Source of the DNA: Hungatella sp. UBA3402
GTDB lineage: Bacteria > Bacillota > Clostridia > Lachnospirales > Lachnospiraceae
Assembly: GCA_002358555.1 (NCBI GenBank)
Contig: DEPC01000022.1
Location: forward strand, 1-17,295
Direction: 5' to 3'
DNA: 17,295 nt
The notes beneath the pieces are model-generated. The model worked only from the letters and a program-made list of their open reading frames with translations. It did no database searches and was not told where the DNA came from. How positions within the stretch are numbered: position 1 is the first letter of the stretch; each line of letters starts with the position of its first letter. A program made the position numbers and the translations under genes. This document shows positions 5,821 through 13,321 of this stretch, piece after piece.

Positions 5821-7359
5821 ACAATAATCGCTGTAGTGGCTACAGCATTCGTTGTAGCTCCTATTACCTGGGCATTGGCAACCGCATACCGAAAAAAGAC
5901 CTATGAAAGCAAAATCGGCAGTGCGGAAGAAAAGTCAAGAGAGATAATAGATGAAGCATTAAAAACCGCAGAGACAAAAAAACGTGAAGCTCTCCTGGAA
6001 GCTAAGGAAGAGTCCATACGGACTAAGAATGAATTAGACAAAGAAACCAAGGAGAGAAGAGCAGAGCTTCAAAGGTATGAAAGACGTGTACTGAACAAAG
6101 AGGAGAATTTGGACAAAAAGTCCGAGACACTGGAACGAAGAGAGACAAGCCTCTCAGCCCGTGAGGAGAATGTGAATCGAAAGCTGACAGAGGCAGAAGA
6201 ACTGTTAGATAAGAGGCAACAGGAGCTGGAGAGAATTTCTGGATTGACTTCGGAACAGGCAAAAGAGTATCTATTGAAATCCGTGGAAGATGATGTGAAG
6301 CATGACACAGCCATAATGGTCAAAGAGATGGAGACTAGGGCTAAAGAAGAGGCAGATAAAAAGGCCAAAGAGTATGTAGTAACAGCTATTCAGAGATGTG
6401 CTGCTGACCATGTAGCAGAGACAACGGTCTCTGTGGTACAGCTACCAAATGATGAGATGAAAGGCCGAATTATTGGTCGGGAGGGTCGCAATATTCGTAC
6501 ATTAGAAACCATGACAGGAGTAGAGCTAATTATTGATGATACTCCAGAAGCAGTGGTTTTATCGGGCTTTGACCCCGTGAGAAGAGAAGTTGCAAGAATT
6601 GCCTTGGAGCGTCTGATTGTAGATGGGCGTATCCATCCAGCCAGAATTGAAGAGATGGTGGAAAAGGCGCAAAAAGAAGTAGAAGTTAATATGCGGGAGG
6701 ATGGAGAGGCTGCGACTTTGGAAGTTGGCATCCATGGAATCCACCCTGAATTGGTAAAATTGCTGGGAAAGATGAAGTTTAGAACCAGTTATGGGCAAAA
6801 TGCATTAAAGCATTCCATAGAAGTTGCTCAATTATCGGGATTGCTGGCAGCGGAGGTTGGAGTTGATATCCGTATGGCAAAGCGTGCCGGTTTATTACAT
6901 GATATTGGTAAATCCATTGACCATGAAGTAGAGGGTTCCCATGTAAAGTTGGGAGCAGAGTTGTGTAGAAAATATAAAGAATCTGCTATAGTCACTAATG
7001 CAGTGGAATCCCATCATGGCGATGTTGAGCCAGAGAGTCTGATTTCTTGCATCGTCCAGGCGGCAGATACAATATCAGCCGCAAGACCAGGAGCAAGGAG
7101 AGAGACCCTGGAGACATATACGAACAGACTGAATCAATTAGAGGAAATTACTGATTCTTTTAAAGGGGTAGATAAATCATTTGCTATCCAGGCAGGCCGT
7201 GAAGTTCGGGTTATGGTTATTCCTGAACAAATCAGTGATGATGATATGGTATTGCTGGCAAGAGATATTTCCAAAAAGATTGAAGAATCCATGGAATATC
7301 CAGGACAGATTCGAGTGAATGTGATTCGAGAATCAAGAGTTACTGATTATGCAAAATAA
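5818..7359 (+). CDS. rny: Ribonuclease Y
   Basis: RNase Y is the membrane-anchored endoribonuclease that starts mRNA decay in Firmicutes. The 513-aa product, of normal length, begins with one membrane segment (about residues 3-23), then a long charged coiled coil (about 30-200, rich in E, K and R). A KH RNA-binding domain follows, with KGRIIGREGRNIRTLE (GREG at 220-223), then a metal-dependent HD domain with ALKHSIEVAQLSG, LLHDIGKSIDHE (His361-Asp362) and VESHHGDVEPESL. The end, REVRVMVIPEQISDDDMVLLARDI with PGQIRVNVIRE, is typical. Initiation is at GTG 5818 after AAGGAGG. It has its own promoter and a terminator directly after the stop, so it is monocistronic. Position downstream of recA is common in Clostridia and Bacilli. 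Confidence 0.99.
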   Translation: MTIIAVVATAFVVAPITWALATAYRKKTYESKIGSAEEKSREIIDEALKTAETKKREALLEAKEESIRTKNELDKETKERRAELQRYERRVLNKEENLDKKSETLERRETSLSAREENVNRKLTEAEELLDKRQQELERISGLTSEQAKEYLLKSVEDDVKHDTAIMVKEMETRAKEEADKKAKEYVVTAIQRCAADHVAETTVSVVQLPNDEMKGRIIGREGRNIRTLETMTGVELIIDDTPEAVVLSGFDPVRREVARIALERLIVDGRIHPARIEEMVEKAQKEVEVNMREDGEAATLEVGIHGIHPELVKLLGKMKFRTSYGQNALKHSIEVAQLSGLLAAEVGVDIRMAKRAGLLHDIGKSIDHEVEGSHVKLGAELCRKYKESAIVTNAVESHHGDVEPESLISCIVQAADTISAARPGARRETLETYTNRLNQLEEITDSFKGVDKSFAIQAGREVRVMVIPEQISDDDMVLLARDISKKIEESMEYPGQIRVNVIRESRVTDYAK

Positions 7360-7364
7360 AAAGG

Positions 7365-7396
7365 AGAGGCTCTGTGAAAAGCATGGCCTCTTTTTT
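7365..7396 (+). terminator. Rho-independent terminator of rny
   Basis: AGAGGC (7365-7370) pairs with GCCTCT (7386-7391), and a run of six T (7391-7396) follows. It begins a few bases after the rny stop codon. Confidence 0.8.
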
Positions 7397-7447
7397 ATGT
7401 CCTCAAAGGTATACTTTGCAAAAAAATTTTGTTAAGAAAAAATTTTG

Positions 7448-7476
7448 TTGACAGTATAGGCAGAAAGGGCTAGAGT
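7448..7476 (+). promoter_or_regulatory. Probable promoter of the cell-wall-binding protein gene, with a direct repeat
   Basis: TTGACA (7448-7453) and TAGAGT (7471-7476) are 17 nt apart, 28 nt before the start codon. The 13-bp word AAAAAATTTTGTT occurs exactly twice, at 7421-7433 and 7437-7449, a 16-bp period; the second copy runs into the -35 box, so it could be a regulator site or an UP-like AT-rich element. Confidence 0.55.
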
Positions 7477-7504
7477 TTAAGGTATCAAAGGAGGATGGCG
7501 CAAA

Positions 7505-8512
7505 ATGAAACGAATATTGGCATTGCTGTTTTTGGTGTTGATGATGGCAGGAATATATTCTATTCAGGCATTGGCAGATACTCCGATTTCTACAATTTCC
7601 CTAGATATAAAAAGTGATTTACAAATAGGTGCTGAGTGTTCGGAACAGGATATTGAAATTACTGTAAAAAAAGGAAGTCTTTCAGTGGGCAGTACACAGA
7701 TACTTAATGGAATTCAGCAATGGGAAGGTGGTACAACTCCTAAACTTAGTATCTATCTTCATGCAGAAGAGGGATATTATTTTTCTGTAGCCCGAAAGGA
7801 TATTGAAATCAAGGGCGGAACCTATGTAAATGGCAGATTGGTAAATTCTAATCTTCTGGAATTGACAGTGACCCTTCCTTCCATGACAACAACTCTGGGA
7901 GATGTGGGAGAAGCATGGTGGAATTCTAGCACAGAAGCAGGATGGGATAAGGTCGAGAATACTGGCTATTATGAAGTGTGTCTGTACCGCAATGATAAAG
8001 CTGTAGGCGGCTTTCAAAATACTGTGGAGACAAATCTTGATTTTGGAAACCTCATGGACAAAGAGGGAAACTATCGCTTTAAAGTGCGTGCAGTAAATAT
8101 GAGAGATGAGGCTGTAAAAAGCAAATGGGTAGAAGTGGCACAAACCTCTTATATTGATACAAATATGGCATGGCAGCTTCGGAATCAATATGGAACTTCT
8201 ATACCAGAGGGAGTGACAGAACCATCACAGATATGGCATAAAGATTATGCTTCTGACCAATTTGGCTGGATTCAGGATAAACAGGGTTGGTGGTATCGCA
8301 ATCTGGATGGCAGCTATACTGCTGGTAACTGGCAGATGATTGACAATAAATGGTACTATTTCAATTCAGAAGGTTATATGGTAACAGGTTGGATAGAATG
8401 GAATGACAAATCCTATTACTGCGACCCATCAGATGGAGCTATGCAGGTAAGCAAGATAATCCCTGATGGAAGCGGCAGAAGGGTAGATTCCACAGGAGCA
8501 TGGATTCAGTGA
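7505..8512 (+). CDS. Secreted protein with Fn3-like domain and C-terminal cell-wall-binding repeats
   Basis: The 335-aa product has a Sec signal peptide (MKRILALLFLVLMMAG, cleavage probably after the ALA near residue 24). A beta-rich region of unknown function follows (about 25-125). A fibronectin-III-like module is suggested by AGWDKVENTGYYEVCLYRND and NYRFKVRAV (about 140-200), a combination seen in clostridial surface proteins and amidases. The last ~85 residues carry degenerate choline/cell-wall-binding repeats: GWWYRNLDGSYTAGNWQMI, KWYYFNSEGYMVTGWIE and SYYCDPSDGAMQ. These aromatic and glycine repeats attach proteins non-covalently to wall polymers. There is no LPXTG anchor and no recognisable catalytic domain. 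ATG at 7505 follows AAAGGAGG by about 10 nt. The downstream NUDIX gene is 82 bp away with no clear terminator between, so partial cotranscription is possible. The binding-repeat call is firm; the protein's role is unknown. Confidence 0.9.
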   Translation: MKRILALLFLVLMMAGIYSIQALADTPISTISLDIKSDLQIGAECSEQDIEITVKKGSLSVGSTQILNGIQQWEGGTTPKLSIYLHAEEGYYFSVARKDIEIKGGTYVNGRLVNSNLLELTVTLPSMTTTLGDVGEAWWNSSTEAGWDKVENTGYYEVCLYRNDKAVGGFQNTVETNLDFGNLMDKEGNYRFKVRAVNMRDEAVKSKWVEVAQTSYIDTNMAWQLRNQYGTSIPEGVTEPSQIWHKDYASDQFGWIQDKQGWWYRNLDGSYTAGNWQMIDNKWYYFNSEGYMVTGWIEWNDKSYYCDPSDGAMQVSKIIPDGSGRRVDSTGAWIQ

Positions 8513-8594
8513 GGAATAGAGTGAAATTTTGGCTCACATCTGTTCTTTATGAAGAAAAATAAATGAAATAAAAAAATAGGGAGGTTTTATAAAT

Positions 8595-9140
8595 ATGGCA
8601 GAGAGTGTAATCCGTTTAAAAAGACAGTTAAGATACCAGGGGACCATCTTAAAAATTTATGAAGATACCGTTTTAGCTAATGGCCATGAGGCTCATTGGG
8701 ACTTTATCCATCATGACGGGGCAGCAGCCGTACTTCCTGTAACTGATGATGGCAAGATACTGATGGTAAGACAGTACCGCAATGCCCTGGATAGACAAAC
8801 TTTGGAGATACCAGCAGGAAAATTGGATGCCCCCAATGAGCCGAAGATAGAATGTGCTTTTCGGGAACTGGAAGAGGAAACGGGATTTAAAACTGAAAAT
8901 ATGGAGTATTTGATGAGTGTCAATACCACAGTAGCCTTTTGTGATGAAGCTATTGATATTTTTGTTGCAAGAAATTTAATCCCTTCCCATCAACATCTAG
9001 ATGAAGATGAAGTTATTGACGTAGAGTCATGGGAATTAAAAGATTTGTTGGAACTGATTTATAAAGGTAAGATGACAGATGCAAAAACAGTGGCTGCAAT
9101 TACTGCTTATGCAGTAAAATATGGTACAGATAATAACTGA
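8595..9140 (+). CDS. NUDIX hydrolase, ADP-ribose pyrophosphatase type
   Basis: The enzyme is expected to cleave ADP-ribose to AMP and ribose 5-phosphate in the cytoplasm. The 181-aa product has the ADPRase layout: KILMVRQYRNALDRQTLEIPAG, then the Nudix box from Gly75 to Phe98 with RELEEETGF, where the Glu residues bind the metal, then EAIDIFVARNL. One detail is unusual: the box reads G-x6-E-x7-REL, one residue longer than the G-x5-E consensus, in the loop LDAPNE. ATG at 8595 follows GGGAGG at about 10 nt. In many Lachnospiraceae and related Clostridia this gene lies upstream of spoIIM and xerD, as here, though a small gene and decayed DNA now separate them. Confidence 0.93.
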   Translation: MAESVIRLKRQLRYQGTILKIYEDTVLANGHEAHWDFIHHDGAAAVLPVTDDGKILMVRQYRNALDRQTLEIPAGKLDAPNEPKIECAFRELEEETGFKTENMEYLMSVNTTVAFCDEAIDIFVARNLIPSHQHLDEDEVIDVESWELKDLLELIYKGKMTDAKTVAAITAYAVKYGTDNN

Positions 9141-9208
9141 GAAATTGTTAAAAAATTACTTCCTTTTCGGAATTGTGTACTCACTAAAAACAGGCTTATA
9201 AATATACA

Positions 9209-9237
9209 TTGCAGGCAGCAGGCAAATATTTTATAAT
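9209..9237 (+). promoter_or_regulatory. Sigma-A promoter of the DUF5808-like gene
   Basis: TTGCAG (9209-9214), a 17-nt spacer and a perfect TATAAT (9232-9237) stand 36 nt before the ATG at 9274. Confidence 0.7.
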
Positions 9238-9273
9238 CAGGTATATAAATTGGAAGTTGCAAAGGAAAACTTT

Positions 9274-9459
9274 ATGAAATCAGGTAATAGAAATGATGGC
9301 TGGTTAACTGGAAGACTATATTTCAACAGAGAAGATAAAAGAGTAATTATCAAGAGACCACAAAGTGGGTTTGGCTATACCATGAATTTAGGAAATACGT
9401 GGACATGGATATTTAATATTATTTTTGTAATTATTATAGTTATAAACATAATAAAATAA
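9274..9459 (+). CDS. Small membrane protein, DUF5808-like
   Basis: The preferred start is ATG at 9274, with AAAGGA at 9261-9266 seven nt upstream, giving 61 aa; an in-frame TTG at 9250 has no ribosome site. The N-terminal half has the pattern GWLTGRLYFNREDKRV, followed by GFGYTMNLGNTWTWI. This matches the general form of the DUF5808 family (a tryptophan-glycine start, a tyrosine-asparagine pair, an acidic turn and a G-x-T-x-N-x-G motif before a membrane helix). The last ~20 residues are an Ile/Val-rich membrane segment ending in a lysine. It has its own strong promoter. Its function is unknown; the family call is by pattern and needs a profile search. Confidence 0.7.
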   Translation: MKSGNRNDGWLTGRLYFNREDKRVIIKRPQSGFGYTMNLGNTWTWIFNIIFVIIIVINIIK

Positions 9460-9594
9460 AAAGCAGAGCCTTTAACTCTACCTATAATACAACTAGCCTG
9501 GAAGCAGCCGGAACAACAAGTGTTATTTGAGGGCGGCAATGGGGAGGTGTTGTCCATATACACTTTATGTCAAATTCAAACCAACCTGCAATAA

Positions 9595-9810
9595 GCCTTA
9601 CATTTCTTATCAAATAGCTACCAGATTACCTGCTTCCCTCTATTCCGCCTAATCTGGTACACTCAGTATTGTATTGATGGCGAAAAGGCTGCTGATTATA
9701 TAGAAATATCGGATTCTGGTGTCATGACTTTGTTTGCCCGTTTTACTAATATGGCTAGGAAAGTTGGGGGTGGTGGATTCACCTATATAGCTAAAAATGA
9801 TACCTGGTAA
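9595..9810 (+). pseudogene. Unidentified protein-coding remnant
   Basis: This frame is open for 71 codons between a TAA at 9592 and a TAA at 9808-9810, without a usable start codon. The latter part looks like real protein: DGEKAADYIEISDSG, then VMTLFARFTNMARKVGGGG, then FTYIAKNDTW. The sequence beyond the stop still has short protein-like pieces in a shifted frame, consistent with a decayed longer gene. No family was recognised. Confidence 0.3.
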
Positions 9811-10093
9811 TCATGGTTTAATTGGTCATAGTACTTGGCGGTCCAGATAGGCTTATAACCTTACTATGGAGGCTAACTACTTTGTGGGCGGTTGCTTTCC
9901 TTATGGTTAAACTATAGCATATTTAATAGATAGATTCAACCCTCTTTTTTCATCTTCTTATGCTGTGTTGTTGCCAATCGGCGTACCCTATACCCTAGTA
10001 CGCCTCATTCCTTTGCCTTGCATAAAAAAATTTATCCTGCCTCAGATGTAAAGTTAATTTAAAATTATTTTTGATAGGTTGTTTGACATAAAA

Positions 10094-10122
10094 TCATAAG
10101 GTAAAAAGAGCCTGCATATACT
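10094..10122 (+). promoter_or_regulatory. Possible sporulation sigma-E promoter of spoIIM
   Basis: CATATACT (10115-10122) fits the sigma-E -10 form CATACAHT closely, and TCATAAG (10094-10100) matches five of seven positions of the -35 form KMATATT at the expected 14-nt spacing. spoIIM belongs to the sigma-E regulon in Bacillus subtilis. The start of transcription would fall only about 7 nt before ATG 10136, which supports the alternative GTG start at 10151. Confidence 0.35.
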
Positions 10123-10135
10123 GTGATAACAGTAG

Positions 10136-10702
10136 ATGGAGCGAGAAATAGTGAGAAAAATAAGAAGGGTTTCCTTTTGGAATCTCTGGCTCTTGTTGTT
10201 TGTGGGCGGAGTTTTGGGGGGAACTATATGGGCCAATCTGCTGGGCAGGGAACTGCTAGAGCAGATTGGCTATTTTGATGGCATTTTTCAAACGGGAATG
10301 AAGATGAATCATGAAGAACAATGGCAACTATGTAGGTATGTACTTAGCCAGAGAGTAGGAGAAGTATGTTTTGGAGGAATGCTCGCTATGACACCTTTGG
10401 CTGTTCCTGGATATCTGATACTCTCTTTTGGGACAGGATTTGGCATGGCAGTGGTAATAGCTGTATTTACTTTAGAAAAGGGCTGGCTGGGGATTTGGTA
10501 TTGGATTATGTCTGTCATTCCCCATGGTTTATGCTACCTAGCAATTTGGCTTCTCTTGTCAGCAGCTGTGAAGGAAAAGCAGGATTTAAAAAGGGTTCGT
10601 TTTTGGCTGTTAGTAGGTATCCTGGTGACAATCGGTGGATTTTTGGAAGCCTGGGCAAATCCTTGGCTTTTAGAGTTTTTATATTCGTTGAATATCTTTT
10701 AA
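10136..10702 (+). CDS. spoIIM: Stage II sporulation protein M (SpoIIM) homologue
   Basis: SpoIIM is a membrane protein of the SpoIID-SpoIIM-SpoIIP machine that degrades peptidoglycan so that the mother cell can engulf the forespore. The 188-aa product is a polytopic membrane protein: a first helix near 15-33 (WNLWLLLFVGGVLGGTIWAN), a loop to about 75, then helices around AMTPLAVPGYLILSFGTGFG, VVIAVFTLEKGWLGIWYWIM and VIPHGLCYLAIWLLLSAAV, and a last one near FWLLVGILVTIGGFLEAW. The PHG and FLEAW signatures are typical. The start is uncertain: ATG 10136 has no ribosome site, whereas an in-frame GTG at 10151 has GGAG 9 nt upstream. It is followed by xerD after a 350-bp gap that holds a dispersed repeat. 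Its presence implies a spore former. Confidence 0.9.
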   Translation: MEREIVRKIRRVSFWNLWLLLFVGGVLGGTIWANLLGRELLEQIGYFDGIFQTGMKMNHEEQWQLCRYVLSQRVGEVCFGGMLAMTPLAVPGYLILSFGTGFGMAVVIAVFTLEKGWLGIWYWIMSVIPHGLCYLAIWLLLSAAVKEKQDLKRVRFWLLVGILVTIGGFLEAWANPWLLEFLYSLNIF

Positions 10703-10839
10703 TTTGCTAGAGAGTGTTTGAAAATTTAGTTCTGCTGCAAAACTGTTTTCCGACATATCCTAGCTAGTCAAATCACAGGTATATTTTTTAGAGTACCACT
10801 TTACAAACAGGAATGGAGCAGTGGCTATGCCTAAACACG

Positions 10840-10894
10840 AAAATCGACTTTTAATAGGCTAGATGCCTGCTATTTCTATGATTTTGTGTGGTCA
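10840..10894 (-). repeat. Dispersed intergenic repeat family 2, copy b
   Basis: On the minus strand this is the ungapped 55-bp partner (45 of 55) of 5326-5380. The second shared block lies at 10745-10758. Just outside the core, the minus strand near 10905-10932 has AATTCAGACAGAAGTATAC, which resembles AATTCGTAGACAGAAGTAAT at 2979-2998 within family 1, hinting that the two families may be related. The rest of 10703-10971 shows no gene. Confidence 0.75.
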
Positions 10895-10971
10895 ATAAGA
10901 TAAATTGTATACTTCTGTCTGAATTATTATCGGCGATTACCAATAAATGAAGAAAAGTAGAGAAAATATGT

Positions 10972-11000
10972 TTGATTTTATCGAAAAAGGCATATATAAT
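10972..11000 (+). promoter_or_regulatory. Sigma-A promoter of xerD
   Basis: TTGATT (10972-10977), a 17-nt spacer and a perfect TATAAT (10995-11000) lie 55 nt before the xerD start, so xerD does not depend on spoIIM transcription. Confidence 0.75.
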
Positions 11001-11055
11001 GGTAATCAAACATCAAAAACCCACTTTTGGGAAATAATGTCCAAGGGAGCAGATA

Positions 11056-11946
11056 ATGGAGACAGAAATAAGACAATTTATGGAATATCTTGCGCAAGAA
11101 AAACATGCCTCAAAAAACACACAGATGTCTTATAGACGGGACTTAAGCCAGATGTGGGAATATTTAAGGGAACAGGGGATTACAGATCCAGCAAAGGTGA
11201 CGAAAACCTTGTTAAATTCTTACATCTTGTATCTAGAAAAACAGGGCAAAGCTACTACCACGATATCTCGTATGTTGGCAGCTATAAAAGCTTTCTTTCA
11301 CTTTGAATTTTGCCAAGGAAAGATACGAAAAGACCCTGCACAGCTTTTGAAGGCTCCCAAAGTAGAAAAAAAAGCACCTACCATTTTGGGTGTTGAGGAA
11401 GTGGTTAATCTGTTGAATCAGCCTGATAGTGGTTCGCCAAAAGAACTTCGAGATAAAGCCATGTTGGAACTTTTGTATGCCACAGGAATTCGAGTTTCAG
11501 AGCTGATAGGATTGAAACTGGAAGATATGAACCTTCCAATCGGATTTATTACTTGTCGAGATGAACATAAAGAGCGCACAGTTCCTTTTGGAAAAATGAC
11601 TAGACAAGCATTGGAACAATATTTGGAACAGGGACGGGGAAAACTTTTGAAAGGAAAGCAATCCCAATGGCTGTTTGTAAACTGTAGCGGAAGTCCTATG
11701 AGCCGACAAGGATTTTGGAAAATTATCAAACATTATGGGGAAAAGGCTGGAATAGCAACAGATATTACTCCTCATACATTGCGCCACTCTTTTGCGGCTC
11801 ATCTGATTGGAGGAGGAGCAGACATTCGAGCAGTGCAAACTATGATGGGACATTCAGATATGGCTACAACCCAGGCATATGCAGCATATATACAGAAGGA
11901 AGATTCTGTGAGAACAGAATATAGCAATGCACATCCAAGACAATAG
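11056..11946 (+). CDS. xerD: Site-specific tyrosine recombinase XerD
   Basis: XerD with XerC resolves chromosome dimers at dif. The 296-aa product is the usual length. Residues 1-85 form the SAM-like core-binding domain (QFMEYLAQEKHASKNTQMSY). The catalytic domain shows the full set: Arg146 in ATGIRVSELIGL, Lys172 in HKERTVPFG, His240 and Arg243 in TPHTLRHSFAAHLI, His266 in MMGHSDMATTQ, and the nucleophile Tyr275 in QAYAAY. The AYAAY sequence differs from the common IYTH around the nucleophile, but the tyrosine is in place. ATG at 11056 has AAGGGAG about 6 nt upstream. The neighbouring spoIIM gene and the chromosomal setting favour the housekeeping XerD over a phage or integron integrase. It converges with the GH105 gene onto a shared hairpin. 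Confidence 0.93.
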   Translation: METEIRQFMEYLAQEKHASKNTQMSYRRDLSQMWEYLREQGITDPAKVTKTLLNSYILYLEKQGKATTTISRMLAAIKAFFHFEFCQGKIRKDPAQLLKAPKVEKKAPTILGVEEVVNLLNQPDSGSPKELRDKAMLELLYATGIRVSELIGLKLEDMNLPIGFITCRDEHKERTVPFGKMTRQALEQYLEQGRGKLLKGKQSQWLFVNCSGSPMSRQGFWKIIKHYGEKAGIATDITPHTLRHSFAAHLIGGGADIRAVQTMMGHSDMATTQAYAAYIQKEDSVRTEYSNAHPRQ

Positions 11947-11965
11947 GTAGAATTCTGTGTTAGAA

Positions 11966-12009
11966 ACCCAATCCCCTTTGTTTGAGAGTAGCAAGTTTGG
12001 GGATTGGGT
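11966..12009. terminator. Shared hairpin between convergent xerD and GH105 genes
   Basis: ACCCAATCCCC (11966-11976) pairs perfectly with GGGGATTGGGT (11999-12009), an 11-bp stem over a 22-nt loop, centred in the 71-bp gap between the two stop codons. T-rich but interrupted sequence follows on both strands (GATTGATTTTA on the plus strand). It is most likely a bidirectional terminator. Confidence 0.7.
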
Positions 12010-12017
12010 GATTGATT

Positions 12018-13169
12018 TTAGGAGATGGAAGAGGTTCCTTTCACTTCTTGGTTGAACAAAATCTCCACATAAGCTAGAACTAATGGTGCCACACCTTTCG
12101 CATCATTTTGAACAATAGGTTCTCTCATATAATAGTCAAAGGTGCCTTCTCGTTTCTCTTTATTCCCAAGTCCTGCCACCAGGCAAATGCCCCCAAGCTG
12201 TAATTCTCCATCTTTTTCTGACAAATATTTCTGACAGATACCTTCAAACGCCTTTTTTCCATAAGCAAAATAAGAAGAGCTTAACAGACCCAGCCGGACA
12301 CTTTTCATGATAGCATAAGCAAAGATGGCAGAGCCAGAAGTCTCCAAATAATTGGGGGAAATACCTCCGCGATTCACAACTTGATAAAACATACCAGTTT
12401 CTTCGTCTTGATAGGGCAACATAGAATCAATAAGTTCTCGATAGAATCTGGACAATTCTCCTTTTTCTTCAGACATAGAATCTGGCATAATCTCTACCGT
12501 ATCAATCAATGCCATCGCATACCAGCCTAAAGCACGGAGCCAAAAATTATCGGATAATCCAGTAACTTTGTCACACCAGAAGGATTGCCGTGAATCATCA
12601 TAGGCATGATAATAAAGACCATTGCGCAAATCTCTCATAAGACGATATACATTGAGAAACTGTTGATAGCTGTCATGGCAATTTTTCCCTTTGTTGTAAG
12701 TAAGTTCATATTGCATATAGAAAGGTTGAGCCATATATAAGCCATCCAGCCAAATTTGGTTCGGATAGATCTGTTTATGCCAGAAATTACCTGTGGAGGT
12801 ACGTGGTTGACTTTTTAGCTGACTATATATCGTATCAATAGCTTTGCGGTACTTTTCTTTGCCTGTCAATTCATATAAATCAAATAAAGTTTTTCCAGCA
12901 TTTACATTGTCCAAGTTGTATTCTTTTGGGTCATAGGAAGTAATGGAGCCATCCTCTTGAACAAAATAGTCAATAAAGCGGTCAGCAAATTCTAGATATT
13001 TTGGGTCTTTTCTGATGTGGTACAATTCCAGAACAGCTTTAATCATACAACCATCAATATAATTCCAGGAAGGCTTTTTTCCCTGTTTGATTTTTTCAAT
13101 ATTCCATACAGGAGCCTGGGGACTGCTCTTTTCTAGCAGTTGGTCAATGTAGCGGTCCAGAATTTCCAT
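12018..13169 (-). CDS. Unsaturated rhamnogalacturonyl hydrolase, GH105 (YteR/YesR type)
   Basis: GH105 enzymes remove the 4,5-unsaturated galacturonic acid that pectate or rhamnogalacturonan lyases leave on oligosaccharide ends. The 383-aa product is all-helical in pattern and of normal length. It has PSWNYIDGCMIKAVLEL (35-49), NLDNVNAGKTLFDLYELTG with Asp87, and the catalytic segment YPNQIWLDGLYMAQPF with Asp142, matching the YteR aspartates at 88 and 143. Later motifs are FWLRALGWYAMALIDTVE and YLETSGSAIFAYAIMKSVRLGLL. There is no signal peptide, so it acts in the cytoplasm on imported oligosaccharides. ATG at 13169 has GAGAGG upstream. It is divergent from the sugar importer operon, with an operator-like palindrome about 55 bp before its start. 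No pectin lyase is in the window. Exact substrate (rhamnogalacturonan against other uronides such as ulvan) cannot be settled here. Confidence 0.92.
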   Translation of the reverse strand: MEILDRYIDQLLEKSSPQAPVWNIEKIKQGKKPSWNYIDGCMIKAVLELYHIRKDPKYLEFADRFIDYFVQEDGSITSYDPKEYNLDNVNAGKTLFDLYELTGKEKYRKAIDTIYSQLKSQPRTSTGNFWHKQIYPNQIWLDGLYMAQPFYMQYELTYNKGKNCHDSYQQFLNVYRLMRDLRNGLYYHAYDDSRQSFWCDKVTGLSDNFWLRALGWYAMALIDTVEIMPDSMSEEKGELSRFYRELIDSMLPYQDEETGMFYQVVNRGGISPNYLETSGSAIFAYAIMKSVRLGLLSSSYFAYGKKAFEGICQKYLSEKDGELQLGGICLVAGLGNKEKREGTFDYYMREPIVQNDAKGVAPLVLAYVEILFNQEVKGTSSIS

Positions 13170-13220
13170 AATACATACCTCTCTCTTTCTGTGTTGTTAA
13201 ATGAAACAAAAATAAAAATG

Positions 13221-13236
13221 TTCAAACGTTTGCATA
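13221..13236. promoter_or_regulatory. LacI/cre-like operator on the GH105 side
   Basis: CAAACGTTTG (13223-13232) is a perfect palindrome. Read on the minus strand as ATGCAAACGTTTGAA it fits the catabolite-response element form WTGNAANCGNWNNCW with one mismatch, and it has the CG centre of LacI-family operators. It lies about 55 nt before the GH105 start codon and just downstream of a possible minus-strand -10 (TACTAT or TATATAAAC), a repressing position. Confidence 0.6.
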
Positions 13237-13321
13237 TGTTTATATAGTACCATAAAATTAAAACGATTAGAATTAGATATTATATACAAAAAATATATAA
13301 AAACCTATACAGATTGACTAA

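Larger units (their letters stand above)
9460..10135. other. Decayed non-coding region between the small membrane gene and spoIIM
   Basis: About 670 bases contain no intact gene. Visible items are an open but startless stretch at 9595-9810 (listed separately); a further short open stretch reading MEANYFVGGCFPYG in another frame, ending near 9909; and a 7-bp hairpin GGCGTAC (9980-9986) with GTACGCC (9998-10004). The word CCAATCGGCG occurs both here (near 9974) and inside the hairpin at 5711-5735. The composition suggests remains of inserted DNA; no family was recognised. Confidence 0.45.

Noticed and set aside
10947..11135. 62-codon open frame overlapping the xerD start
   Set aside because: It contains the xerD promoter and overlaps the first 80 bases of xerD out of frame; no ribosome site or motif.
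11056..11946. Integron or phage integrase instead of XerD
   Set aside because: Length, motif spacing and the spoIIM neighbour fit chromosomal XerD; no attachment site, excisionase or phage genes are nearby.
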